Positions 1-6,575 of a DNA stretch of 6,618 bases are shown in pieces. The stretch is taken from positions 1 through 6,618 of the forward strand of contig JANXTD010000664.1 in assembly GCA_025352585.1 (NCBI GenBank). The letters are read 5' to 3'. A program made the translations under genes and the position numbers. The stretch comes from Fimbriiglobus sp. (GTDB taxonomy: Bacteria; Planctomycetota; Planctomycetia; Gemmatales; Gemmataceae). Numbering within the stretch: the first letter of the stretch is position 1; every line of letters starts with the position of its first letter. The notes under the pieces are model-generated. The model was not told where the DNA came from. It worked only from the letters and a program-made list of their open reading frames with translations, and made no database searches.

Positions 1-92
1 AAGAGTCGCCTGCGGCGGAGCCACCGAACGCCACGGACACTCCGTCCAGGAGTCGAGCCGGGGCAGTGAGGTTCGCCGGCTTGTCCCTCCCG

Positions 93-395
93 TCAATCCT
101 CGTGCCAGACGATGAACGGCGGTTGCCTGTGTTCGCGCCTGAAGAACTCCAGAGCCTGGCGCACGTCCGCGATAGGAACGGCCCACGACGCCGGGTACCA
201 GTCGTGTTGGCCATTAGTCAACTCGTACTCGATAGTGGCTTCAGCCGGGCCGTCGTAGTCTGGGTTCCTGGAACTGTATCCGGAGTCGCCCTCCTCGCGG
301 AGGTACATCAACCACCCGCGCTCGCCGTTGATGAGCGCGCAGAGCGATTGCCCGTCCGGTGACTCGACCCAAATTTCGTCGAACGGTGCGGTCAC
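93..395 (-). CDS. Imm1-like immunity protein (orphan)
   Basis: The 100-residue product resembles the Imm1 family of immunity proteins from polymorphic toxin systems, which bind and neutralise a cognate secreted toxin in the cytoplasm. The visible match is a small alpha+beta protein with a central GWLMYLREEGDSGYSS segment (about residues 27-42), an acidic strand with WYPASWAVP (66-74), and a terminal helix ALEFFRREHRQPPFIVWHED (81-100). This helix followed by a PxxxxW strand is typical of Imm1. No signal peptide or membrane segment is seen. I start it at the GTG at 395, which has six Gs four bases upstream. An in-frame GTG at 410 overlaps the tadA stop as GTGA and would add five residues; coupling could favour that start. 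No toxin gene is visible beside it, so the partner is unknown. The family call rests on pattern recognition, not a profile search. Confidence 0.72.
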   Translation of the reverse strand: MTAPFDEIWVESPDGQSLCALINGERGWLMYLREEGDSGYSSRNPDYDGPAEATIEYELTNGQHDWYPASWAVPIADVRQALEFFRREHRQPPFIVWHED

Positions 396-406
396 GATTC
401 CCCCCG

Positions 407-916
407 TCACTTTTTGCCCAGCGCCCGCTTCGCGGCGAAGAAGCGCGTCAGGATCGCGCCGCACCGCTCCGCCTCGACGCCGGCGATCACCCGGCAGCGG
501 TGGTTCAGCCGCGGGTCGTCGGTGATCGAGTAGAGCGAGTGGCACGCGCCCGCCTTGCGGTCGGCCGCGCCGTACACCACGACGGGGATGCGGGCCTGCA
601 CGATCGCCCCGGCGCACATCGGGCACGGCTCCAGCGTCACGTACAGGACGCACTTCTCGAGCCGCCACGAGCCGAGGGCGCGGGCGGCCTGCGCGATGGC
701 GACCATCTCGGCGTGGGCCGTGGGGTCTTGCCGCCGCTCGCGCCAGTTGCCGGCCGCCGCGACGACCAGCCCGGTGGCCTGCGAGACGATCACGGCCCCG
801 ACCGGCACCTCGTCCGCCGCCGCCGCCAGTTCGGCTTCGTCGAGCGCGAGGGCCATGTAGCGGGCGTGGGCCAGGTTCAGCGCGTCGGCGAAGTCAGTGG
901 CGGGCTCGTCAGGCAT
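407..916 (-). CDS. tadA: tRNA-specific adenosine deaminase TadA
   Basis: This cytoplasmic enzyme deaminates adenosine to inosine at the wobble position (A34) of tRNA-Arg(ACG), letting it read the CGN codons. The 169-residue product, of normal length for the family, has the whole zinc site of the CDA fold: DPTAHAE with the ligand His68 and proton-shuttling Glu70, and EPCPMCAGA with Cys98 and Cys101. It also has VPVGAVIV (37-44) for the first core strand and the [14 protein letters not shown] stretch (127-140), which matches the SLMDVLHHPGMNHR region of Escherichia coli TadA. I chose the ATG at 916 because GAAGGGA lies a few bases upstream. An in-frame GTG at 928 overlaps the preceding stop as GTGA and would add four residues. 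It sits between the interrupted small gene and the Imm1-like gene, probably in one transcript. Nothing looks degraded; an essential housekeeping role is expected. Confidence 0.95.
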   Translation of the reverse strand: MPDEPATDFADALNLAHARYMALALDEAELAAAADEVPVGAVIVSQATGLVVAAAGNWRERRQDPTAHAEMVAIAQAARALGSWRLEKCVLYVTLEPCPMCAGAIVQARIPVVVYGAADRKAGACHSLYSITDDPRLNHRCRVIAGVEAERCGAILTRFFAAKRALGKK

Positions 917-924
917 CGTTCCCT

Positions 925-1188
925 TCACACGGAGGCGGACTCGTTCGTGAACGTCGGCCGACTCGTTAGGACTGCCAAGCTCGACACCTTGTCGAGAGTG
1001 CTGTGCAAGGTCAGACCGCCCGCGATCACGTAAAATCTCGACGAGCCGTCTTCGGTAGGGTCGAGCGCGACGTTCTCCGAGTGCTCGATGATCGCCCTCT
1101 CGCCGCCGACGTAGGTCATGACGAACGGCTCGAAGGGCCGCTGACGCATCAGTTACAGGAGCGCGGCGCGGACGTGCTGGTTGGTCAT
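925..1188 (-). pseudogene. Small conserved 'PFxPF' protein gene interrupted by an in-frame TAA
   Basis: The ATG at 1188 has a good ribosome binding site (GAGG at 1199-1196, seven bases before the start) and opens with [15 protein letters not shown] at 1155-1153 then ends it after 11 codons. The same frame continues one codon later as [20 protein letters not shown] and stays open to the TGA at 927-925. Joined, the two parts give about 86 residues that look like a short hypothetical protein type I associate with planctomycetes: a first helix, then PFxPF, a small beta-rich domain and a hydrophobic final strand (SSLAVL). The function of that family is unknown. The downstream ATG at 1149 could yield a 74-residue protein but has no ribosome binding site of its own, so restart after the nearby stop would be needed. 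I therefore call it a nonsense-interrupted gene. A short expressed form, or a sequencing error at one base, are the alternatives. Its end overlaps a possible tadA GTG start. Confidence 0.6.
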
Positions 1189-1271
1189 CGTTCGACCTCG
1201 TCGGAGAAAAGGTATCGTCGCCGGCATCATAACCCGGAGGGGAAGTGGCCGCCAGTACACTTGTCCGCCGA

Positions 1272-3362
1272 TTACTTGGGCAACTCGTTGAGCGTGTAGT
1301 ACGCCTCTGGGTGCAGGATCGGCTCGCCGGCGAGCGTCTTCACGCCGTCGAGGCGGAACTCGTAGACGCGGCCCTTCGCCCGGCCGGGGGCACTTAGGGT
1401 GAGCGTCTTGCCGTCGGCGCTGAGCTTGCGGTCGGCCGTCGGCTCCGCCTGCTGGTCGGTCTCCGGAGCGCCGTAGTTGCTCATGTAGACGTAGGTGTAC
1501 GACTTCAAATTCACGCTGTCGGGCCGCGTCACGGTGGCGGGGTCGAGCGGCTGCGTGAAGGTCAGCGCGAAACCGTCGGCGGTCACCTTGATGGCGTGAA
1601 TCTCGGCGGGCATCTCGCCGGTGAACTTGATGCGCTGGAGGCCGTACGGCTTGCCGCCGACGCTGCCCCAGCCGCGGTTGGTCTGGCCGACGTACAAACT
1701 CCCGTCGGGGCCGAAGGCCAGGCGGTTGACGCCGCACTGCAAGCCGCTGCGGAAGGGAAAGCAGGCCCCCTGGAACACGCCGTTGACCTTCTCCAAGGCC
1801 ACGCGCATGACGACCGAGCGCGTCTGGTCGCCGACGAAGCACTGCCCGGCGAACGGGCCGAACTTGCCGGCGGTCGTGTCCCACTTCGGCTCGCTCGCCG
1901 ACTGGCCCATGCGGCCGTAGGGGAACCAGATCGCCGGCGGGTCGACGGCCGGGAAGACCTTCGGCGCGTTCGGCCTCTTGGGGTCGGTGCCGTCGTACTG
2001 CATCCCCGAGGCGACGGTCTCCTTGACCAGTCCGGCGAACGGCGAGTCCTTGACCCACTTCAGCCCCGCCTGGTGGCCGTAGAACTTGCCGCGCTGCAAG
2101 TGCTGGAGCTTGTTCGACGCGACCCACTCGCCCTGGTTGTCGGCGTAGAACAGGTCGCCGTCGGGGCTAAACGTCACGCCGTTGGGCGAGCGGACGCCGT
2201 AGGCCCACGGCTCCATGTCGCCGTTGGGCGAGACCTTGACGCACCAGCCGCGCCACGCCGCCTTCGCCTGGTGGCCGCCGCCGAAGCCGACGTTGAGCGT
2301 CAAGAAGGCGTTGCCGGCCTTATCGACGGCGGGGCCGAAGGCGTACTCGTGGTAGTCGCCGCTGACGCCCCACTTGTCGCACACGGTCGTGAACAGGTCG
2401 GCCACGCCGTCGCCGTCGGTGTCGGTCAGCCGCGTCAACTCCGGGCGCTGGGCGACGAGGACCGTGCGGTCGTCGAGGACGTGCAGGCCGAGCGCCTCGT
2501 GCAGCCCCGCGGCGAAGCGGGTGAACTTGGCTTTGGCCGGATTCGTGGGGTTGTCGATCAGCCAGACCTCGCCGCGGCGGGTGCAGGCGAGCAGCTTGCC
2601 GTCGGGCCGGAAGCCGAGGCCGCCGACTTCCAGGACGCAGTTCTCGGGGGTCGTGAACGTCTCGATGGCGTAGGCCTTGCCCTCGCCCGCGCCGCCGAAC
2701 GCCACCACCGGCGTCTTCGACTCCGGCGGGAAGTCGCGGTCGATCTTCTTGCGCAGCGTGGCGTCGGTGTCGCCGGGCAACTCCGGGGCGACGTAGACGC
2801 CCCAGTCGAAGGCGTACTGGCCGACCTTGAGGACGAGCCGGTTCTTGCCGACCTTGACCTTCAGATCGACGCGGTCCGAGTCGGCGACGGCGGCCCGCGA
2901 GTAGTTGCCGTGCAGCAGCCGCTCGCCGTTGAAGGTCACCGTCAGCGTGTCGTCACTGCCGAGCGACAGCGGCAGGGTGAACGCGGCCTTGCTCTCGAAG
3001 TCGTGCAGCAGGTAGGTCGCGGCCTTGGTCCGCGCCGCGGGGTAGAGCTTCTGCAAATCGACGACCTTGCCCAACTCGAATTTCTCGAACGGCAGCCAGC
3101 GGATCGGCACCCCGCCCTTGCCGGCATAGGTGGCCGTCACGTCGATGGCCTTGTCGGGCGGCAGCGGGGCGTCGAACGCCTCGTCGCCGCTGAAGTCGAA
3201 CGGCCCGGCGTGCAGCCACTGGCCGCCGAGGTCGGGCAGCCCCTTGGCGGCGAGCGCGGCGCGGATCGTCGCCGTGCGCGTCGCCTTCTTGACGTAGTCG
3301 GCTTGCGCCGCGGCGAAACCGGCCGAGCCACCGAGGGCGAGCAGGGCGAAGAGCAGACGCAT
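1272..3362 (-). CDS. Secreted PQQ-dehydrogenase-like beta-propeller protein with Ig-like C-terminus
   Basis: The 696-residue product begins with a signal peptide ([20 protein letters not shown], cleavage likely near residue 20) and should act outside the cytoplasmic membrane. Residues about 45-195 form a beta-rich, possibly galactose-binding-like domain ([13 protein letters not shown] onwards). Residues about 230-580 resemble the soluble glucose/sorbosone dehydrogenase or NHL type of propeller, with repeated blade motifs such as [42 protein letters not shown] and [29 protein letters not shown] loop (314-322) fits calcium binding. Residues about 585-693 look like an Ig-like domain ([10 protein letters not shown], then [10 protein letters not shown]). 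There is no CxxCH, so it lacks the cytochrome c domain that often follows such propellers in planctomycetes. Enzyme activity and substrate cannot be read from the sequence. The start was chosen at the signal peptide; the open frame extends 47 codons upstream through non-coding hairpin DNA. It lies 83 bp before the interrupted small gene. Confidence 0.88.
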   Translation of the reverse strand: MRLLFALLALGGSAGFAAAQADYVKKATRTATIRAALAAKGLPDLGGQWLHAGPFDFSGDEAFDAPLPPDKAIDVTATYAGKGGVPIRWLPFEKFELGKVVDLQKLYPAARTKAATYLLHDFESKAAFTLPLSLGSDDTLTVTFNGERLLHGNYSRAAVADSDRVDLKVKVGKNRLVLKVGQYAFDWGVYVAPELPGDTDATLRKKIDRDFPPESKTPVVAFGGAGEGKAYAIETFTTPENCVLEVGGLGFRPDGKLLACTRRGEVWLIDNPTNPAKAKFTRFAAGLHEALGLHVLDDRTVLVAQRPELTRLTDTDGDGVADLFTTVCDKWGVSGDYHEYAFGPAVDKAGNAFLTLNVGFGGGHQAKAAWRGWCVKVSPNGDMEPWAYGVRSPNGVTFSPDGDLFYADNQGEWVASNKLQHLQRGKFYGHQAGLKWVKDSPFAGLVKETVASGMQYDGTDPKRPNAPKVFPAVDPPAIWFPYGRMGQSASEPKWDTTAGKFGPFAGQCFVGDQTRSVVMRVALEKVNGVFQGACFPFRSGLQCGVNRLAFGPDGSLYVGQTNRGWGSVGGKPYGLQRIKFTGEMPAEIHAIKVTADGFALTFTQPLDPATVTRPDSVNLKSYTYVYMSNYGAPETDQQAEPTADRKLSADGKTLTLSAPGRAKGRVYEFRLDGVKTLAGEPILHPEAYYTLNELPK

Positions 3363-3404
3363 GGGCGGCACCACAGAGTCGGGGGGGCTACAGGCGGGTG
3401 AGTC

Positions 3405-3433
3405 ATTATGGCCGGAGCCGCGGCGGGAAACAA
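3405..3433 (-). promoter_or_regulatory. Candidate sigma70-type promoter for the beta-propeller gene
   Basis: On the minus strand CATAAT (3410-3405, five of six matches to TATAAT) is preceded after exactly 17 bases by TTGTTT (3433-3428, three of six matches to TTGACA). These are the only A/T-rich patches in a strongly GC-rich spacer and they point at the gene starting at 3362, giving a leader of roughly 35 bases. The -35 candidate lies seven bases from the foot of the long hairpin. The match is modest and planctomycete promoter consensus is poorly known, so this is a suggestion only. Confidence 0.35.
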
Positions 3434-3440
3434 CGGCTGA

Positions 3441-3534
3441 GGCGAGCGGGGGGCGAAAGTCCCCCGAGTCCCCACCGCCAGGAAGTCTCGCCAGGGTGGG
3501 CATCGACTCGGAGGACTTTCGTCCCCCGCTCGCC
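3441..3534. repeat. Long imperfect inverted repeat (hairpin), possible interspersed element
   Basis: The left arm (3441-3476) begins GGCGAGCGGGGGGCGAAAGT and the right arm (3495-3534) ends GACTTTCGTCCCCCGCTCGC plus a final C. Aligned as reverse complements, 34 of 36 positions agree. One 4-base bulge (CATC at 3501-3504) lies in the right arm and the loop is 18 bases (3477-3494). One mismatch would be a G-U pair in a plus-strand transcript and the other a G-U pair in a minus-strand transcript. No T-tract follows on either strand, so it is not a classic intrinsic terminator. Its length, symmetry and intergenic position fit a REP- or MITE-like repeat, or a structured regulator of the adjoining genes. 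Copy number cannot be judged from one window. Confidence 0.8.
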
Positions 3535-3731
3535 AGTCGGGCACCCGGTCCGTCCTTCCACGTCCCGAAGGCTTCCGTCGCAGCAGCGCCACGGTGTCGG
3601 CCGCTTCGGCCGCCGGCGGAACTCAGGACACGTCCACGGCACCGGCGGGGGGCCGGACGCGGTGACGGGTGGCGAAGTCGTTACGACACATCACTCGTGC
3701 GGGTGGGGCTTCCTGGGCGACCCAGCTCAAG

Positions 3732-4097
3732 TCATGGGGTACGGGGCCGCTGTAGACCGAGGGCCGCTTCGAGACAGTCGTCGAGGCTCCGCAACAGCGT
3801 CAGCGGAAGTGACCCGAGTGACTGCGCGACCGCGTCCGCATAAATCGTGACGATGAGCAGGCACGAGACGACGGAATCGCGCACCAGGCCCGTCGCTTGG
3901 CCTTCGGGTGAACTGGCCACGATGAGGAGGCAAGCCGGGTCGTCGGCCATCGCCAGGTTACTCGTGACCTCGGCGACGAGAAGCGTAGAGACCGTACCGG
4001 CGTAGTTGTCGGACTGCACGACGACGGCGGGCCGCTTCTTGCCGCGAAGCCCGGACGGGTGCGGGAAGCGAACGAGAACCACGTCACCCCGGCTCAT
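3732..4097 (-). CDS. Type II toxin, MazF/PemK-like endoribonuclease
   Basis: The 121-residue product fits the MazF/PemK family, whose members are cytoplasmic sequence-specific RNases that cut mRNA or tRNA and arrest growth when their antitoxin is lost. The family signature is clear: SRGDVVLVRFPHPSG (2-16, the first strand of the SH3-like barrel), GKKRPAVVVQSDNY (18-31, carrying the conserved RPAVV core) and the later VRDSVVSC strand with its conserved polar residues (about 72-79). The C-terminal helix with LRSLDDCLEAALGL is also typical. The start at 4097 was chosen because its ATG overlaps the antitoxin stop as ATGA, and the protein then begins exactly where MazF proteins begin; a 21-codon upstream extension merely reads antitoxin DNA. 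Translation is probably coupled to the antitoxin. The recognised RNA sequence cannot be inferred. The length is normal and no defect is seen. Confidence 0.88.
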   Translation of the reverse strand: MSRGDVVLVRFPHPSGLRGKKRPAVVVQSDNYAGTVSTLLVAEVTSNLAMADDPACLLIVASSPEGQATGLVRDSVVSCLLIVTIYADAVAQSLGSLPLTLLRSLDDCLEAALGLQRPRTP

Positions 4098-4339
4098 GAC
4101 TGTCCCTGGGTCGCGTCTTCGCCCGCAGGATTCAACCCCGCGCGTTCGGCGTTGTGCCACGCCAGCGCTTCGAGTTCGGCGCGCGTCCAGGGGCTGTCGT
4201 CGTAGTCCTCGACCGTCAGCCGTTCGTATTCCTCCTTACGTAGCAGGACGAACGTCTCCCGCGTCCGTGGGTTCACGAGCCACACCGGGGCGTCGTTGGA
4301 CGCGACGGCCTGTTGCTGCTGTTCAGTCAATTCGAGCAC
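4094..4339 (-). CDS. Type II antitoxin, Phd/YefM-like, partner of the MazF-like toxin
   Basis: This 81-residue acidic protein directly precedes and overlaps the toxin gene by 4 bp, the usual antitoxin-first order. The N-terminal part has LTEQQQQAVASNDAPVWLVN (about 4-23) followed by a short strand pair and the helix VLLRKEEYERL (31-41), a pattern close to Phd/YefM-type or related antitoxins known beside PemK toxins. The tail (about 43-81) is acidic and rich in Ala/Glu, probably disordered until it wraps around the toxin. No separate helix-turn-helix is obvious, so autoregulation, if present, would depend on the small N-terminal domain. The start is a GTG at 4339 with a GGGGGG run about six bases upstream. 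The assignment depends more on position and general pattern than on a strong motif. The gene begins 40 bp after the stop of the DUF1553 gene, so read-through from that gene is possible. Confidence 0.78.
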   Translation of the reverse strand: MLELTEQQQQAVASNDAPVWLVNPRTRETFVLLRKEEYERLTVEDYDDSPWTRAELEALAWHNAERAGLNPAGEDATQGQS

Positions 4340-4379
4340 GCCGGACCCCCCACTTTTGTTGGCCAGAACGGCATTCTAC

Positions 4380-6575
4380 TCACCGCCGCAGCAAGAATTC
4401 CTTCGAGTTCAGCAGTCCCCAGGCGATGTCTTCCCACGCCGCGCGCCGGTCGGTCGCGTCGGCGAGGTGGCGGGTCAGGCGGGCGCGCTCCTCGGCCGTC
4501 GGGGTGCGGGCGAGGGTCGCCAGGTAGAGGTCGTCGAGGGTCAGGTCGCCGCGACTCAGGCGGTTGCCGGGCGACTTCAGCAGACTGTCGACGAGGCGGC
4601 CGGTCACCAGTTGGAAGGCTTGCAGCGTGCCGGGGTCTTCGCTGCGCTCGCACTCGCACGTCAACAGCCGGTCGGGCTTGCCGAAGACTTTGAGGAAGCG
4701 CGGGCCCATCTGCTCCGCCGGGTTCTTGCCGCGGCGGCCGGACTGCGGCGGGGCGGGGATCTCGGCGGCGCGCAGGCCCAGCGGGTAGCCGGGGAACTTC
4801 ACCGGTGCGTCGAGCGCGACGCCGATCGCGTCGAGCAGTTGCTCGGCACCGAGGGGCCGGACGGTCGCCCGCGCGAAGTGGCAGTCGTCGGCCGCGTTGC
4901 TGCCGTCCGCGGCGGGCGACGACGAGAGCTGGTACGTCCGCGACGTGAGGATTTCCCGCACCAGCGGCTTGAGGCGGTAGCCGTTCGCGGCGAAGGATTG
5001 CGTCAGGTGCACTAAGAGTTCGGGGTTCGACGGCGGGTTGCTGGCGCGGAAGTCGTCGTTCGGCTCGACCAGCCCGCGTCCCATCAGGTGCAGCCAAATT
5101 CGGTTGGCCTGCGCCCGCGCGAAGTACGGGTTCTCCGGCGACGCGACCCACTCCGCCAGGGCGTCGAGGCGGTCGCCGGCGGGGCCGTCGCCGGGGACGC
5201 CGAGGAACTTCGGCTTCGCAGTCCCGCCGCGCGGGTGCGTGAGTTCGCCGGCACTCAGGTTGGTGACGAACTGCTCGCCGACGAACTCGTGACTGTCGAA
5301 GCTGTCGCCCCGGCCGTTGCTCGGCACGCGGTAGCCGACGCGCACAAACGTCGCGGCGAAGCGGTGGTAGTCGTCCTGCGTCCAGGCGTCGAAGGGGTGG
5401 TTGTGGCACTTGGCGCAGCCGACGCGCAGGCCCAGAAAGACTTGCGCGACCGACTCGGCCCGCTGGTACGGCTCACGCACCGCCCGGTAGAAGTTGGCGG
5501 CGGGGTTGGCGTAAGTGCTGCCGCGGGCCGACAAGACTTCGCGGGCGAACTCGGTCAGCGGCTGGTCGGCGGCGATCGACCCTTTAATCCAGCGGTGGAA
5601 GAGCTGCACCCCCTTGCGGTCGAGGGCCTTCTCCTCGTTGCGCAACAGGTCCGACCAGAGCTGCGCCCAGTGCTGCGCGAACTCCGGCCGCGCGATCAGC
5701 GCATCGACCACGCGGTCGCGCTTGTCGGCGGTACTGTCGGCGACGAAGGCGCGCACTTCGTCGGGCGTCGGCGTGATGCCGCAGGCGTCGAGATACACGC
5801 GACGAAGGTACAAGCCGTCGCCGACGGGTTCGCTGGGGGTGAGCCGCAGTTCGGCCCACTTCGCCGCGGTCAGCCGGTCGATGGGCTGATTCGTGGGCCA
5901 CTTCGAGAGGTTGGGCACCGGCCGGTCGGGCACGAAGGCGACGCGCACGGCCGTCATGAGGTGCTGGTGGCGGACGAGGACCACGGTTTCGCCGTCGGCC
6001 GCGCGGGTGACGACGCCGGCCGGCGAGATCGTGGCGACGCCGACGTTGTTCAACTCGAAGGCGAGCCGGTCGGTCAGCGGCCGCGTCGAGCCGTCGGAGA
6101 ACGTGGCGGTCGCCGCGACCGTCGTCGCCTTGGCGGGGAAGTTGAGGACGCGCGAGGTCGGGCCGACGTTCAACGTCACCGGCCTGGCCGCCGTCGCGCC
6201 GTCGAAGGCGGCCCCGGCGGCGACCCAGTCGCGGAGGACGGCGTACTCCGGGCCGGCGGGCGTGAAGCGAACGCCGCCCTCGTGCGGGACTTGGCCCGTC
6301 GGCTTCTTGAGCAACAAGCTCTCGGCGGGTTGGCCGACATCGACGCGGCGGGCGAGGGCGTCGCGGGTGAGCGTGGCGTGGTCGAGGGCGGGGTTCTCGC
6401 CGCGCAGGCTGAGTCGAAAGCCGCCCTTGCCGTTGAGGTTGCCGTGGCACGCCCCGAGGTTGCAGCCCGACCGCGAGAGCACCGGCAGCACGTCGTTGAC
6501 GAACGACACGGGCCCGGCGGCCGTCGCGGGGAGGGCGCACAAGAGCAGGGCGAGCGTAGCGATTCGCGTGGGCAT
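4380..6575 (-). CDS. Exported DUF1549/DUF1553 (PSCyt2/PSD1) protein with cytochrome-like motifs
   Basis: The 731-residue protein starts with a signal peptide (MPTRIATLALLLCALPATAA), so it should act in the periplasm or at the envelope. Next is a cytochrome-like module with GCNLGACHGN (37-46). Its C38 and C43-H44 form a CxxxxCH motif rather than the standard CxxCH. Residues about 133-215 resemble a bacterial Ig-like (Big_2) domain, with TFSDGSTRPLTD and GVATISPAGVVT. The DUF1549 region (about 230-410) includes YLRRVYLDACGITPTPDEVR and CAKCHNHPFDAW, a canonical CxxCH at 387-391. The DUF1553 region (about 465-731) includes NPYFARAQANRIWLHLMGRG and TCECERSEDPGTLQAF, both typical of the family. 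The function is not established; a heme-linked role in polymer breakdown has been suggested for the family. The DUF1501 partner usually found next to such genes does not follow it here; its upstream side lies outside the window. No clear ribosome binding site precedes the ATG. Confidence 0.93.
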   Translation of the reverse strand: MPTRIATLALLLCALPATAAGPVSFVNDVLPVLSRSGCNLGACHGNLNGKGGFRLSLRGENPALDHATLTRDALARRVDVGQPAESLLLKKPTGQVPHEGGVRFTPAGPEYAVLRDWVAAGAAFDGATAARPVTLNVGPTSRVLNFPAKATTVAATATFSDGSTRPLTDRLAFELNNVGVATISPAGVVTRAADGETVVLVRHQHLMTAVRVAFVPDRPVPNLSKWPTNQPIDRLTAAKWAELRLTPSEPVGDGLYLRRVYLDACGITPTPDEVRAFVADSTADKRDRVVDALIARPEFAQHWAQLWSDLLRNEEKALDRKGVQLFHRWIKGSIAADQPLTEFAREVLSARGSTYANPAANFYRAVREPYQRAESVAQVFLGLRVGCAKCHNHPFDAWTQDDYHRFAATFVRVGYRVPSNGRGDSFDSHEFVGEQFVTNLSAGELTHPRGGTAKPKFLGVPGDGPAGDRLDALAEWVASPENPYFARAQANRIWLHLMGRGLVEPNDDFRASNPPSNPELLVHLTQSFAANGYRLKPLVREILTSRTYQLSSSPAADGSNAADDCHFARATVRPLGAEQLLDAIGVALDAPVKFPGYPLGLRAAEIPAPPQSGRRGKNPAEQMGPRFLKVFGKPDRLLTCECERSEDPGTLQAFQLVTGRLVDSLLKSPGNRLSRGDLTLDDLYLATLARTPTAEERARLTRHLADATDRRAAWEDIAWGLLNSKEFLLRR

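Larger units (their letters stand above)
3363..3731. other. 369-bp intergenic region
   Basis: This is the only stretch above 300 bases without a supported gene. It separates the toxin stop from the start of the beta-propeller gene. It holds a long imperfect hairpin (3441-3534) and a candidate promoter (3405-3433), each listed separately. A run of seven Gs lies at 3382-3388 region, and a short perfect 6-bp stem with a CTT loop (CGGCCG at 3598-3603 and 3607-3612) lies to the right. In 3535-3731 I see no recognisable protein in any frame, no tRNA and no clear terminator. Open frames here are GC-driven and give low-complexity Arg/Pro/Ala-rich translations. Confidence 0.7.

Noticed and set aside
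1..92. Start of another minus-strand gene (GTG near 48 after CGGA, reading VSVAFGGSAAGDS)
   Set aside because: Only about 15 codons are visible before the window ends and they match nothing I recognise; the same stretch gives only a weak 5-bp stem as a possible terminator.
407..928. The tadA-like gene as a deaminase toxin paired with the Imm1-like gene
   Set aside because: It has full TadA motifs including the [14 protein letters not shown] region, no secretion or toxin-delivery domain, and normal housekeeping length.
1153..2127. A 324-codon minus-strand frame ending in [11 protein letters not shown]
   Set aside because: Most of it is an out-of-frame reading of the propeller gene; only the last 11 codons, with their own ATG and ribosome binding site, are meaningful.
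1596..3401. A 601-codon open frame on the plus strand opposite the beta-propeller gene
   Set aside because: Its translation is low-complexity Arg/Ala/Val/Gly-rich with no domain, as expected opposite a GC-rich gene; the minus-strand frame has a signal peptide and clear propeller motifs.
3363..3503. A 47-residue N-terminal extension of the propeller protein
   Set aside because: It would bury the signal peptide and translate the left part of the hairpin into Pro/Ser-rich sequence; the ATG at 3362 fits a secreted protein.
3441..3534. The hairpin as a Rho-independent terminator of the toxin operon
   Set aside because: No T-tract follows the stem on either strand, the stem is much longer than usual, and it lies about 200 bases past the toxin stop.
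3598..3612. Short CGGCCG-CTT-CGGCCG stem
   Set aside because: A 6-bp palindromic stem is expected often by chance in DNA this GC-rich.
4327..5409. A 360-codon minus-strand frame and similar frames (5584-6540 minus, 4296-5015 plus) over the DUF1553 gene
   Set aside because: They are Arg/Pro-rich shadows in other frames of a gene with strong family motifs throughout.
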